From positions 6,697,501 to 6,761,500 of the forward strand of contig NC_092563.1 in NCBI RefSeq assembly GCF_037975245.1: a DNA stretch of 64,000 nt. Direction: 5' to 3'. The notes beneath the pieces are model-generated. The model saw nothing but the letters and a program-made list of their open reading frames with translations. It was not told where the DNA came from and did no database searches. The position numbers were made by a program, and so were the translations under genes. This stretch comes from Apostichopus japonicus. Lineage: Eukaryota > Echinodermata > Holothuroidea > Aspidochirotida > Stichopodidae. Below, one piece after another: positions 12,001 through 25,602 of the stretch. Position 1 is the stretch's first letter; each line of letters opens with the position of its first letter.

Positions 12001-15000
12001 ACAGATAATTGAAGCGAATTTGCCGCGTGGCCAGGAAGTAAATTTTGGTTTTATGCTCATATAAATGGAAGGTCATACCTTGTGACGTCACTCACTTAGC
12101 TACCGTAAAAATCGAATTCGCGTTTGTAATGTATATATATAACTTTATAGCGAACTTCACTGTCAGTGCTTAAAAGTCTCAAGTATAGGAAACTGCTATA
12201 ACTTCACTGTATATGAGAAGAAGTATTGCCTTTTCAATATGCATCAAATTAAGTGAGGTCATTTTTTTTGTACAGGGTCGGCTATACACCCTCGACTCCA
12301 TATATGGATATGTGTTGAATCGTTTCAGCGACATTCAAAGTCATGGATTCATGGTCACGCATTATACTTGTAAATCCAAAAGCTGACAAAACGGTAACCT
12401 GATTTGAAATGTATCAAGTAGCAGCATGACTTTATAGAGTATCATGTTTGAATAATATATTCAGCTGAGTCTCTAGTCGTACTGCAGTCACTAAAGGCAA
12501 GACACGTTTCTGATTGGTCTACGTGATAGAGGTACTATACTTGTAATCAACAACTTCCCCACACATGATGTATAACATCTCTGATTCCATCGAAGGAAAC
12601 AATCACCATTTAACTGCCCCCTTCACACACAAGACTGAAGACTTGAGAAAGTCTCCCTGACGTCACAGAGCCACGTGTGGTTGCCGTTGTTATGGTTTTT
12701 CCTTATCTTATTTACTTTATTTTCCTGTATGGAGTAACTTTTCCAAAGCATGGTTGGACTCCACATAGCCTATATATTGCCCGCAATATTGCTAATCACA
12801 ATTGTCAAACTTTATTTTTTTATTTACCGAATTTCTAGGGTTTCTGTAAAGTTTTACAGAGAAACTTATTTTCTATACTGTCATCACTGGTTACCGTTCA
12901 AGATATATTTATAGAAAACCTCTCCGTACTTTCGGGCCTTTTTTTTGTGTGTCAAGTCTTCCTAGAATTTGCTCTTTTTGAGGAAAATTATTCCCTCGTT
13001 AACTTCAAATTCCATTCGTAAAAACTCAGACGAAGGACACCCGTGCGCGACTTTACAGATGCTAAAAATGAACACATCAACCGTTTGCCCGACAAATTAA
13101 AAACGAAGGTTCTCACTAACTTAAAAAAAAAAAAACATTAAAAAGAAGAAGAAGAAGTCATTTAACGATCTTTTGGGTTAACTGTCGAAAGACATGTGTA
13201 CGGCTTTTTGCAGATAACTTCCGATAGGACTGATATGCATATATATAGAGAGAGAGAGCAGTACTCCTCACGGCCATGTCCAAAGGTGAAAGGGGCAAGG
13301 TTATCCAGATACCCGCCTACAGAGCCTTAAAGGTGAATCGAACGTGTTCAAGATACGAATATGAACTAGCCAAAACTGACGTGTGTGGGCAAACAACTCT
13401 CAAGGCTAAAAGGAGGGGAATAAAAAAAACCTGAGCGTATATACTAAACGGTACAAATTTTCTAGTTTACTTGTAAAGCTATTAATCGCCTAAGATTGTA
13501 CCCTTGGTTCGAGGGCATCCATAATTCTTGTAACCCGTTGCGTGTATAGGGTTAACGTTAATATGTTTAACTTAGCTGTACACTTATGCGTTTGATCGCT
13601 AAAACGCTTTAGAAAGTTCATCAGGCGTATCAATAGTATTGTTCAAACTAAGATTGTATTTGATCAAACTATAGACAAACACACATGTGCCCGAACTATT
13701 TTTATCATTACAATCGGCATTTTGCTTTGCTAATTAGCAATTAATGTTTCATTAGCCATTCCGATCGACTGGAAAAGTCTGTCGCCCAGTCACTTTGTAA
13801 TAATCATTCATTTACATGCAAGGAACGCTTTCTTTCAAATACAGAATACTCCTTGTTTTAATTATTTGGAATAAAAGTTGAATTACTTAACGTTACCAAG
13901 ATGCATGTATTCCAAGGGTTCGCAGGGCAGTTAGGAATTCAAAACCTCTTAAGAAAAGCTTTCAATTATTCTGTTCCTCCATCGGCTCGGCAGACGTGTA
14001 TATGTTATATAAGACTTGCCATTGGTCAAGAAAGTGTTTGCCTTGCGCGAATTTAACCGCAATATATGTAATTTATCGATGTATATACAGTTTATCGTGA
14101 AACTAGTTGTCTCACCGGAGAGCATCGGTTGTGCTATGAGGTAACACCTTAGCCAATTAGCAAATTACGATAGTTTAACTTGAAAGGATTAAAATTTGTG
14201 ACGCATGTCGTTCGCTTTAGCAGTTCTGCTTTGACATGGATATTAATAGGAATAATGATAAAGTAACTCTAACCATGAAGTTTTCATGAACATTAATGAC
14301 ATATATACTAGAGCCGTAGACACGACTCCGAATGTATATGCGAAAGTATACGCCCTATAATGTATTACACCAAGGAATTGATATTGGAATCGTACATGGC
14401 AAGCCATTTTCCCAAATTAATTAATGATAACCTTCAATTAATTAGAGATACATTTAAATGCCAAACAATATAAAAGACAACCTCATATGACTTAGAAAGA
14501 TCTTCGATTCTCTTAGTAATATCTCTAAAAAAAGGTTGCCCAAGAAACATATATAGTGTACAACTTATAGCTCGCAATACATCAAAGAAATTAAAGATAG
14601 TTCCATCTTTTATTCGAATTAGAGATATCTTTACAACAAAGGATAGACACCTTCAAATAAATATGCATTTACAAATATCTTCAAATCATGTTAAGAGACC
14701 ATCATTTAAAGATATCCTTAACTCCGTAAAAACTAGGCTTTTATCTTCAGCTTATACCTTGGACTCAAAAAATATATGAAATTCTCTTCAGGATATCTCT
14801 AGTTATATTGATGTATCTCTAATTAAATTCACAATATGTTCGAGTTAGTTGCAGATACATGGAATTAAATTTGAAGCAAGTAAATATAGATATCTTTAAA
14901 CATTTTATAAATGTCTTTCATTTCTGCTTAGAAGCCAAATTGGTTTTGCCATATAGATCGTGTCAAATATATCTGTTGCAAATGGGTGAATTGTAGGGCA

Positions 15001-18000
15001 AAGGTTCAAAGGGGAAACTGTATACGAACAGGAAGTATATTATCTAATTACAAGTTCCCTCTCTCAATTGCAACAAGCATTTTACACCCAAATAGCTTAT
15101 ACTATAGTAGCTACATTACCTTGGCTTGTTCATAACATAGAAGGTCGGTTAGAACTGAGAAAGGTTTTAAGACAAGTGTGTCTTTACTATTATAGTTATT
15201 ACATACAACTACTTCAAGTTTGGTTGCATTGAACATCATTTTCGAAAGAAAAAAAGTTTTACAGAGAACCAGCACAGTGAAATATGACATATTGTTACCG
15301 CAATTTGATACAATTTTACAAGTTTGTGAGTAAAAAAATGACAAGACAAAAAATGGATACAAATGAAATAAAATTGTTTTAAAATTTTTAAAAAAGTGCT
15401 GTTTTTAAAATACGATTGTACGTATGTATCATGTAAGTGTTATATGTCAATTCTTCGAACGTCTGATAACATGTTATCACAAGTAACGTAAAGCTCCCTG
15501 CATGAGTAAAGCTACCCTGTGGTGCTTATACTAATCTGATTTATTTTTAGAAAGTTCTTTTTTGAATAAAATAAGATATTTTTTAAAGCCTTACCTTTCC
15601 AACTTCTCTTTCGAAATCAACAAATTCTCGCGTTACTGATTTTATAGTTTTGTTTTCGCTCCAAGCGTTTGACAAGAAAGATAGCGGTATGTTTGTGCCT
15701 GTAGATACAAATGCCTGAAGGAAAAAGGAGAAGAAAAAGGAGTTAATACCGTAATAAATTAATTTATCTTTTTACCCATTCTTTCGTTTCTTTGTGAGAA
15801 ATGGCAATGACAACGTTTTCAATTAACACCTTTTGTTTTGTTTTTATATGTAAATGTTTCCTCTTTACTTGTTTTGTTTGAAATTGTCGAAGTCTTTACT
15901 AAACCGAAAAACAAAATTCGTCACCATGAAAAGAAATTAGTTTGAAGCAAGTTATACTAAGTGAATGTATTAATTTCATGATTGAATGTAAATCTTTAGC
16001 GAGGATATATCAAAAGAGATTCACGTCGTATCCATATAATGAGAGGCCCGGGAATCTATCATTTTTTTCTCGATACTTTGGGAACAAATTATGTCAGTTA
16101 ACACGCAAGATACTTATCATTAATACATAGTTTTCTAAACTGAAAAATAAATTCAAATTAACATACATGGAAGATATATTTCTACATGAAGTTCGTATTA
16201 CACAAGAGAGCTATATCGATTAGTACTACGAACTGTACATTCAGCGTGTACTGAACTCGCTGTTTTTTCTTCTTTTTTTGACTTACAACCACAAATTAAT
16301 GTCATTAAATCCAATGAAAAGAATTCCTAAGGACGTTTTCATCAAAATTTCCACAGTTTTCTTGTCCCAAATTAGGCTAACTTGTCCGGGAATGGAAACT
16401 TACAATTTCGGCATGGCCTTCACGACAACTCGCTTGAAAACGAACTTGTCTTTCTTCTAATGATCTGTCTCGATATCCAGTGTAACGGATCTGGGAATGA
16501 AGAAAATGGTAAACACGAATAAAGTAAACATCAACTAGAGTCTGGACGGATTGTACCAGAGAGATGCGATGATAAACAAAACCGACACACAATAAAAAAT
16601 AAGGAAAGAGAATGGTTGACCGGAAGTGACTGCTCTTTTAGGGTGGACAGTATGTATTTTATATCCTCCTGCAAGCAGGAACTCGCGAAGAAGCCATCAT
16701 TGGCTTTTCAAGCTGACCGAAGCCAGTCTCTTAGATTCATATTTAACGTCCATGATTATGAATTGTCAATTGTCAACAACTCTGTAACTGGACGACATAC
16801 ATTAATCCTGGAGTAACTCGAACTGGGGTCCATATGATTGGAAGGCAACGGCGTTAACCACTGAGCTAACACTCCTATAATTTTAAGTATTAAGAAATGT
16901 TATCCGGTAACTGTACTGTAGTCACTGGAAAGTGAAAGTGCTAAGATTGTGAGGAAGCAGGTAAACAAGGAAAGGAAGTAAGTAAAACCACATTACGTTT
17001 TACAGTGAGCCAATATACAGATCTATTTTATAAGAGCGAGATAATTGTACCTCCCTATAACTATAAGAAATTCACAGAGCAGTTTGTCGAGAGTAAGAAA
17101 GAGAAATTATATATGAGTATCGGCGAGTGTGTTTCTTTTCTTTCTTCTCTTCTGCTGTAAATTCTGATTGATATCATATTATATTCGATAACTAAAACAA
17201 ACAGTATAAGATACTTGTCGTGTAGAAAATTCCGAAATTGGCGTATTCTTATTCTACCAAGATTCGCAAAACTGGTTCACGTTCTGTATATATGTGTGTG
17301 ACAACTTTTTCTCGTCAATATAGCTATGAGACTAATCATAGAGTACAAAAGATCTTGGAACGATTTTGTCAAAGGAGGAAGGGGAAAGAAGAGATTTCAT
17401 CACCATGGCAACAATCTTATAATTATTATGGAAGAAACTGTCGGAATGTTGGCCACTCAAAACAAAAACAAAAGCAAAAAAACTGCTGTGTTTTCAGGGT
17501 TAACCTTTTCCCCAAGCCATATGAAAGCTGTGTATAAAGTTCCAAATAATATAAACCGAATGTACCAGAAAGTAGGCAACTCATTTTAAAAGACGTTGAA
17601 AGTGTTTTTGGTCCTTTAAGTGGATACAAAATGGGAAATATTCATTTGGATATTCTATAATTAGAATAATTTCTTAATAATTTAATATCATGGAATGTTT
17701 TGTTAGTGGTACATGCTTAGCATATGAGTTGTAGAAATGCCAATATGTATTGCCATATTTTTATCACATAATACGTTCTTTTCTACATTGCAAGGTAAAT
17801 TGATTAGTGTGTAAGTGTGTAAGTTTAACATGATTATAATTTTTCCCTTCTGTCTTCTCTATCTTTATCTTTATTGGTTACAAACTGCATTGAAAATCCA
17901 TTTAAGAAATATCGACTCTAATGGTTTACATGGTCATATAAAGATTAGTCCAATATTGCATTGAAAACTGAAAACTCATTTAACTTCGGCACACCAATGT

Positions 18001-21000
18001 TCAAGGGTTTGTAGTTGTTTCGTTGCTCTTATTGTTGAATATTTATGTAAAATATGCAAATCAAGACGTTAATACAAATTGAATGATTATGGTATTGTTT
18101 ACTTGGTGATTTCAAAACCCACTTAATACCAAAGATATACACATTCATAGAAGATTGTTTTCTTCTGATTATTCTTGGTTCAAATACTGTTATTAGGCAA
18201 ATAATGGTATTGTTCTAGCGGCTGAAATTCTGCATAATATACCAATAATAATTGTTAATCAACCATTAGTCAAATACTGCGTTGAATATTTATTTCATTA
18301 CATTCATAAATATTTATTGATTGATGTTTTTGTCCTTTTCTTTGGAGTATTTATCAGTTAAACACTAAATTAAGTATTCATTCAAGAACAAACAGAAAAG
18401 TTCATTTGTAGATTGTTTGGAGAGCTTTTGTTATTGCTTTATCTTATATTTTAATTCATAGGCATAATAACAATCATGTTCAAAACTTTTCAAGTTAATC
18501 TTTATTCATTGGTTTATGTAAACTGCATGAACCAACCATAACATTCACTGGGTACATTAGTTCATTGTTAGTTTTGTTGTTGTATTTTATATGTATGTAT
18601 GATCATGGCAAGCAAAACTGTTCATTAATTTTTTCGATGGCTTGTTTCATACTTATTTTCCAAATACTCCAGTGTAAACGTATATATTTACGGTATACTT
18701 TTCACTGTTTCTCACTTCAACTTCAAGAAACAAAAACGTTAATGTTCTTTGAAAGAAGTTTTGTTTTCATCGGGCAATTTTTGTACGGAAATTGTTTTTG
18801 TTTTTTAGAACAAATATAAAGTGAGTATTGTATTGATGTGTTGATTGATCCACATAATGCTATACTTTAGACATGTTCGCAGGACGATTGTTTCCTTATT
18901 TCTTATACTCATTTTTTGGTCTTATTCTTAAATTTTCCATAATTGGAAAAGTATTGCATCCTTGTTTGATTTTTGGTTTTTTGAGATGGCTCATTCATTG
19001 TTCAAGGATGCTAGAGCGATATTTTTAGAAATCGTTGTAATATAACATACAAAAATAAACTAAAGTTAACTTATTTCCGTAAGACTTAAAACCGATTGTT
19101 TAGTAATTCAAATTCCAAGGTTCAAATTAAAGTCCTTGGCGGGTGAATCGAACAAGTTACATTATCGTACGGTACGTTTGTACATTGACAAATACAATAC
19201 CAAGATAAATATATTAATATAAACCACCATAAGAGGACTGAAACATGGTTATTTAAGAAGTCAAATAATTACGGTCATTGTGAAGTTTCCAATTCTTAAA
19301 ATATTTTATGTAGGTTCCTTCTTTCTTAGTTATTTTCTTTATTGCATCATATAGCTTATGTGATTCATCCCATCTTTGTTCCTATAACGTAGCTAATATC
19401 ATAACATGACATTATATTAATATTTAGTGTCAATCTTTTTCAAGAATTGAAAGGGTGAAAATATCTATATAACTTGATTCATATATAAATTATCAAATAT
19501 TATTCTACTCAATCACAAGAATTTGTTGCGTACTGCTTAATCCAAAGAAATCAAAACAAATACCGAATTATTAAAATCAGAGATCTTAAGTTGAAACAAA
19601 AAGCTTAAAAGCTATTAATATTTAGGGAAAGGCGTTATGACAATTGATTACAAATTTTCAGAATCAGTATTATTTATCATGCTGTAACCTTTATTTCAAA
19701 CTGAAGCAGTTAAATCTTTGCAATAGACTGTATACCTGTAAGTTATATATCATTAACGGTTAACGTTTTGTTACCGCTAATGTTTGATTAATTTTTCTCT
19801 TTGTGTATTTCTTTGTTAAATATACCACGTTTTGATAAATATTTTTATATTCATGTAGGCTGAAGTTAAATACTTCTGTTCGAATTGAATGAAATTATTG
19901 TTTCTAACCCAATATAAAAACCTGTTAACGAATCAAAACCCTCTTAACATGTGTTGAGTCAAATTTTCAAGAACAGCTTTAAGAATGTTAATACTGTAAA
20001 TTATTTAATAGAATAACAGATACTCATTTCAAATGAGCATTTAGTAGGATGATGGCTCTTCTAAAGTTAAACTTGAACAAAAACATTTGGAAAAATAGAG
20101 CATGAATACCAGATATAGTTACAGAACAATTTCATGCGATTTGTCAATTACTGCCTACTCTAAGGAACACCTGTTGTATTGAAATGATGAAAATGATGAA
20201 AAATCTTCCTTTTAAGCAACCACCAATCTCTCAAAATATTTTGTTGCGAGAGACAGTACATTTCTTACTTTGCCTACCAGCTTTTTTTTTGAGCACTCAT
20301 GTCTTCTTCATACATATTTTATTTATTATATAATATTTATATACATACACTTGAACGGTAAATATATTATTATGAAAACAGTCCATCTAGTAATTTCCTT
20401 TTATCTTAAGGAAGACCTCAGTAAACCTTCTTACTTAAAGAATACAACTGTTAATATTACTTTCTTTTTTTTATCATTGATTCATATTTTTTGACATACA
20501 ACTGCTTATATTAATTTTTATAATTCATTGATAATGTATGAAATTACATTCTCATTAAAGATGATATACATATACAGACATATAGATCATCATTTCCTGT
20601 GACTTATGGAATTTCTCATTCATTAAAAAAAATGTAATTAAGCAAAACGATAACATTTGAAATTATCTTAATTCTTTATTTTCAGGCTAAATCTACCCAA
20701 ACATACTTAAACGACTTAGGATAAACCTTAAGTTCATTCTGCTCAAGTTATCATGAGGGTATATATATCAGAGGTTCTTTTGATGCTACATGTATATCAG
20801 GTTTCTATATGAAATTAAACCTGAACTATCAAATGTAAGTTTATTCTGTGTATAATTAAATCAGGTTAGCTGGTATATTACCTTTTTTTTTAAATTAAGG
20901 CCTTATACAGTATAACAACATATTGGATGCTTGTTAGGCCAAGTTAAGTATAACCATTTACTTCATAACTATTTATATTTTATGTATGGTGTATATGATG

Positions 21001-24000
21001 TTAACAGGTAGCTTATATCATGGCTTGCATATAATGTTAAATCTAATAAATATATATATTGGTTTACTCTGGGTACATATCTATATTAAACCATCATTTT
21101 GATATCGAAGTATACAGTCTTTTTTCATACACTCTTCTATTAATTTAATTTATTGCAAATCCTCTATAATTAAAAAAAAAAATTGAGTAAGTTAAAAACA
21201 TTTTTCATTTTGCAAAACAAATCGTGTAAACGCATTTTTTATTTTATTTCGAATTTATAGTATGCAAAAGTCTTCGACCTGATAATTTTCTTACAGAAAG
21301 GGTCTGGTATTTTAAATTACATGGCGAATAGGGCCTACACTGTGTTCTCATGAAGAATCATGTAATGTATATATAGTACTCTGAGTAAGCACATTACATT
21401 CCTTTTTTTTTAATATAATTCAATAAAACTATTTCTGTGCAAACAATCGATGTTCTACCCACATTAATGTTAATTAGTTTACATACGATGGATCACGATC
21501 GATGGGTAGCAAATTTTACAAACGTCACCGCATCGTCCTAGTTACCTCACAACCGAATCTCCGGTTAAATATATCTGTTAGACATCGCTTAACGATTTAA
21601 GAGAGCATTGCCAAAAATGGTTTGCGGTTTAAACTACCTCCCACTACCGTGTATATACCGCAGACAGTGTGCGAAAGCAGATATATAAAGTTATAGCTGC
21701 ATGCATACAGAAGAATCATATTCATAATATAATCTATAAATCAGTAACCTTATCATTATTTTACCAGGTACAAGAAATCATTTTACGTGATACATTGATT
21801 GCTGAATAAAGATAAACTCAAGCGAATCATTTTCGTTCTATAGCTATTATTTTTGGAACGGATTTGTGCAAGTGACTAGAATACTGTTCAGCATAGCTAA
21901 ATATTCTATAGACGAATGGTCCTCCTAAATAACATTTTGACTTGTTTATTTTTATTTCTGTTTTCCCTGATTAATGTTCCTTGTTTTCCATATGCAGGGG
22001 CGGTGCAAGAGTGCGAGGGAGGTGTAATCATGAAATTTATAGTTAGTTTATCTTTTATTGGTTTGTCTCTGTTTTAGTTAATATCAAAATTTGTCCATGT
22101 TATCAATTTTAGGTTTTGATTTCTTCCTTCAGCAAAGCTTGCTATTTAAAAAATTAATAATTCCAAGATAACAAGTTACTGTTTAATTATTTTGTCATGT
22201 ACGTTTATTTTTTATGCAAACTATGTTATTAATGTTGACCTATCAAGTTATGTATAATTAATATATAATTTGTATTTGTATTTCATGAAACAGTTTCGAC
22301 TTCTTGATGTCTTTCATAGTTTAGGATAATAATAGGATCAATGTTCATGTGACATTGTACATGTAGTTATATAAATCACTTATATTTTCACAGAAGAAAA
22401 ACTGTTATTTTTAATAAATTAATATTTGAATGCATGCCATCATACATACAACGTCGTTTCCTGCATTCAACTGATAAATCACACAGCTAAATTCATGTGT
22501 GACTGTAGCTCATTGAGGTACGTTATACTGCAACATATTGGCCTGTTATGGTGGCTGTGACTGCATATATTTCGGAGATATAACAGTGCATATGCCTTTG
22601 TATACAACTGATCAAAGGTTTCTGTAACACGAGTTTCGTATATAGGCTAGGCTATGTATAGTAGACCGTGTAGTACCAACAATGTAAGACATCAAATAAC
22701 CGGGATTTTTCGACAGTTCCTCTTTACCACTTGACAAAACCTTGTATGTGCGTCATTTTGTGAACATTAAAGGTGTTTTGTTTAGCTGTACTTATAGTGT
22801 CTTTTCTCTGGTTTATGGATTCCTTCACTGTGCATCAGTTGTGTTGCTGTTGTGTACCCTCTTAGTATGGTATACTGAACTTGATGTACCTAAATGGATA
22901 TGTGACGTGGACACAGAACAATCCTATATTCTAGCTGTTCCGTAGTTGGGGTTCCATGAATTAGCCTATAGCCTAAGCCTCTGTTCATTATTATCGTTAT
23001 GTCGAGTGATGTAAACTTGATCACTTGTGAAATGCTGACTTGTTTCATTTCTAAAATGGCCAATATTGTTATCTGAAATGCTTACAATTTGCAGGCCTTG
23101 CATACAGTCATCAATGAACCCACAGACATGTATACTGCATCCTTTGATGCAGGGGGAAGGAGGGAATGTTGTAATGATTTTAACAATGGTGCCATTGTGT
23201 TTTGCTCTGTTACAGAGAAAAGTCTATGGTGAGTCAGCACAACATGGGGGTGTAAATATTTTAAATAGTTATGAAAGAAAAGGGGTTTTTTCTTTTGATT
23301 ACAATGTGTGAAATTACCGGGTGACTTTTCAAATCACTAGTGGGTTTTTGACACACCAAATTACTTCCGATGATTAAGAAATGAACTTCTATGTATAAAG
23401 CCCATTCATTCTTAACCAATATCACCCGCGTCCGTCTTTGGTAACAGCAATGTGAGGACTAATTACTTTACAAGATGTTTGAAACAAGACAAAATAATTT
23501 AAATTTGTTTATATAATGTTTCATATGAACCCCACGGTTTTCCTTTTCTCTATATTCTTTTCCTTTCTTTTTTGTTGTTGTCACAAAACGTCTACAAATT
23601 CGGCCGATTTTTCCTGAAAAGTCAAGCCTGATCTACTGGGAAAAATTATTTATTTCATTGCATTGCAAAATAACGTGTGTGATACAATATTTGGTGGCAC
23701 ATAGAAAGTATAAAGTGTCTCTCGGTAGGCAATAAATTAAATCCACTTGTAAGCGATTTCATGTTGTCCATACGGCTAACAACGCGGTGATTTACTGGTT
23801 AAAATTAAGCAACGACATTTAACACACCTTTGTTTGAATAATCTTGTCCTGAAGAAAACACAAATATGCAGTTGTTAGTGTTCCAAAGATGTTTTAATTT
23901 TTTTTAATTAAACGCGACATCATAATTAAAACTATTTATGAACTATCTTATTTGTTTTCTTGGAGCTCTTCATCCAAATTTTGGTAAACTTTGTACCACT

Positions 24001-25602
24001 GAAAGATAAACCGTTTTTGATCGTATTAATTAAAATATAGGATTAATTTGGAGCTGCGTAGTCCAGTTGGTATATCTAGCAGTACACGACTGCCATTGTT
24101 ATGGTTAATAACTCGAATCCCGTTATGTATCCACAAATGTCTCTGCCCTTATCAATTTCAATTATGATTAAAAATGAAAATATAGTATGAATATTAAAAT
24201 TTATTTATAGCATTTCAATTTCTTTTATTTTATAGATTTCTGCATCTGAAATATGATGATTGAACTTGGTGGTTACATTTTTTTTAACATTAATCACTTT
24301 TTAATTTTTTACGCAAAATTATAGCAATTATGCCAATAAATCAAGTTTTGCTCTGAAATAGTTGAAATTTGAAAATGTCTAATATTTTTTCTTGTGCAAA
24401 TACAGTCTCAAAATTTTAATGGCTGAAATATATATCTTTTGATTGAATAGTAACAGTAAAAGCAGAAACAATATACAGTATATTATATATTTATAAACGA
24501 ACAGTGAATGTCAAACGTTTACACAAAATGGCTATGTAAATCACAGAGGAGGACAAATTATTAAATGGTAGGGTGGAGGTAGGGGGGGGGGGGGGTTGGT
24601 GCAACAACGACCTTCCTCTTCTTCTAAAACCTACAGGAGAGTATAGGAACCAATGGCAACATAAACTGATGTATCTAATATAATAGTAATTGGAACTTAT
24701 ACAGTGGAACTCTTGGTATCAATTAAGTCCCACCTCTCTATCAGAAGAGAGCTGGTTATTCGCAAATGTTACTAAGAGATTTTATAAGAACCATTCAATT
24801 TAATTAAGTTTATATTGACTGATTCACTTGAACTCTCTTCTGCTAAATTCCGACAACTTTACAACCGTACTTAGTTAATTATTTTATGCAAGCGGGTAGA
24901 CATTTATCGAAATAAATTGCCCCTGTTGTTACTAGGTACGTGTTTATACTTTGGACATGCTAAGTAGGGAGATGTTACATGATATTCTAATCCTTAACAT
25001 GAAAAAAAAAACTTGTTATTAGTTTGATCCTAGAACCTAATCCAAGCAAAGAAATATGCAACGAATAGGTGACTGTCGCCTCGACTTTGCTAACGTAGTC
25101 TTCCTTAGAACCACTGGCTTACTAATGGGTATTTCCAATTCTAAATTTAAGTTGCAATCCGGAGAAAAGGCAAACTATTTGTATAACATCCTTCACCAGA
25201 TATAACTGTAGCACGATCTGCCATAAACTAAACTAACTGTTGCCCACAGACCCAAACAAACATTGTCAGTTCTATGTACAGTACGTACTAACTGAGTCAT
25301 ATTTTAGCCCTAACATTCCTTTTTAGCTTACCTTGTTCGCTTTCCTCGGTCAAGGGCACATAATGTGCCCTGTACCCTCCACTCGATCGGAGTTGTACCT
25401 GTTCAGCGTTTGTTACACAGTGAAACAAGTGTACGTACGTACTACAAGCTAAGTGTATCGTACCTATGTTAAAGAATAGCAACATTGTAGTAGTAGTAGA
25501 AGTGGTAGTGTATGGTATACGTACCTCGGTCTCCCTACTCAACTTTCGGAAAAGTTCATCATTTTCAAATTTAGCTCTTTGATCCGGAACAACACGAGGC
25601 AT
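315..25602 (-). CDS. CBFB: Core-binding factor subunit beta (complete, six coding exons)
   Basis: Non-DNA-binding partner of Runt-domain (RUNX) transcription factors; it raises their DNA affinity in the nucleus. Coding exons on the minus strand, in order: 25525-25602, 16404-16490, 15595-15714, 11498-11614, 10246-10365 and 315-389. All junctions are GT/AG and every intron is in phase 0. The conceptual protein is 198 residues (human isoforms are 182-187). It starts MPRVVPDQRAKFEN, followed by IRYTGYRDRS, AFVSTGTNIPL, LILNGVCITWRGW and DLQRLDGIGYIEYDEER, the hallmark CBF-beta fold, then a charged helix rich in E and R. Asn63 and the Asn of ILNG, which contact Runt in the human protein, are kept; the position of human Tyr96 is His97 here. 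The terminal helix carries about eight extra residues before the last exon. The start is the methionine of the invariant MPRVVPDQR. Introns are 0.7 to 9.9 kb and full of repeats. Confidence 0.95.
2657..2728 (+). tRNA. tRNA-like gene with ACA anticodon, or tRNA-derived SINE head
   Basis: The 72-nt unit folds as a full cloverleaf. The acceptor stem GCGTCCA pairs with TGGAGGC (one G-G mismatch), a D stem GCCT/GGGT contains wobbles, the anticodon stem TCCGC/GCGGG closes a 7-nt loop ATACAAA, and the T stem is CCGGG/CCCGG with loop TTTGAAT. An A box (TAGCCTAGTGG) and B box (GGTTTGAATCC) are present, and a T6 run at 2734-2739 could end Pol III transcription. The loop anticodon is ACA (Cys, normally read by GCA), and position 56 is T instead of C. 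Both points favour a tRNA-derived SINE head over a functional tRNA. Confidence 0.45.
3891..3922. repeat. CA dinucleotide microsatellite
   Basis: A run of CA units within CBFB intron 5. It is the source of the Thr/His-rich open frames here, which are not genes. Confidence 0.9.
5984..6067. repeat. Long TA dinucleotide microsatellite
   Basis: About 80 bp of nearly pure TA in CBFB intron 5, flanked by further TATATTTTT-type sequence from about 5925. Confidence 0.95.
6554..6751 (-). mobile_element. Penelope-like retroelement terminal fragment (inferred)
   Basis: On the minus strand at 6582-6622 there is a conserved block with CTGAAGA, a GATCC/GGATC stem with loop TGCTA, and CGAAACGTC. This layout resembles the hammerhead-like motifs described for Penelope-like elements. 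The block is flanked by the same 13-mer, GGTTGATTCAGTA, at 6554-6566 and 6739-6751. No reverse transcriptase or GIY-YIG domain is seen nearby, so only a terminal piece is present. Assignment to Penelope is from memory of the motif and is not certain. Confidence 0.4.
8789..8960. repeat. Degenerate tandem repeat (TAGATACCGATCA unit)
   Basis: The word TAGATACCGATCA starts at 8789, 8833 and 8882, with a degraded fourth unit (AGATAACGATCA) near 8917, giving a period of 44-49 bp. It lies in CBFB intron 5. Confidence 0.75.
10246..10365 (-). CDS. CBFB: CBFB coding exon 5
   Basis: It encodes IEDVVRKEAL, then REFEERQRRHREE and AEAEME, a charged C-terminal helix. It has 40 codons in place of the human 32, an insert of about eight residues after HREE. 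The donor is GAG|gtaaat. Confidence 0.92.
11615..15594 (-). other. CBFB intron 3
   Basis: A 4-kb intron between exons 15595-15714 and 11498-11614. No coding sequence is seen. The 14440-14905 part is a cluster of degenerate AGATATCTTTA words, listed separately. Confidence 0.75.
14440..14905. repeat. Cluster of degenerate AGATATCTTTA / TAGAGATA words
   Basis: Variants of AGAGATATCTTTA, ATATCTCTAA and AGATATCCTTA recur at least eight times in both orientations at about 30-70 bp spacing. Many centre on the palindrome AGATATCT. The unit length is irregular, so this is a decayed satellite or an inverted-repeat element; I do not recognise a named family. Confidence 0.5.
16645..16878 (-). mobile_element. 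tRNA-derived SINE copy
   Basis: Read on the minus strand it starts with a tRNA-like head: an A box in GTTAGCTCAGTGGTTAAC and a B box in CAGTTCGAGTTAC. It continues with a body containing TGGACGTTAAATATGAATC and GACTGGCTTCGGTCAGC and ends in an A/T-rich tail. The anticodon arm no longer folds. It lies in CBFB intron 1, close to exon 2. Confidence 0.65.
24052..24135 (+). mobile_element. tRNA-like SINE remnant
   Basis: An A-box-like TAGTCCAGTTGG and a B-box-like ACTCGAATCCC lie about 50 bp apart, but the stems do not pair well. It is probably a decayed tRNA-derived SINE head in CBFB intron 1. Confidence 0.35.
25525..25602 (-). CDS. CBFB: CBFB coding exon 1
   Basis: It encodes residues 1-26, MPRVVPDQRAKFEN through the RKLSRETE helix, and ends at a GAG codon followed by the donor gtacgtat. 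The open frame extends upstream of this methionine without a stop, but the family start is MPRVVPDQR, so the internal ATG at 25600-25602 is chosen. Confidence 0.95.

Larger units (their letters stand above)
16491..25524 (-). other. CBFB intron 1
   Basis: A 9-kb, very AT-rich intron with no credible coding sequence. It contains a SINE (16645-16878), a tRNA-like remnant (24052-24135), many short T and A runs, and a G run near 24582-24594. The 17870-18540 part carries loosely repeated words such as GCATTGAAAA and CAAATACTG that may be an old tandem array. Confidence 0.65.

Noticed and set aside
17238-17589. Two overlapping plus-strand frames of 87-99 codons in CBFB intron 1
   Set aside because: No similarity to a known family, both frames open at once, and no splice context; most likely chance.
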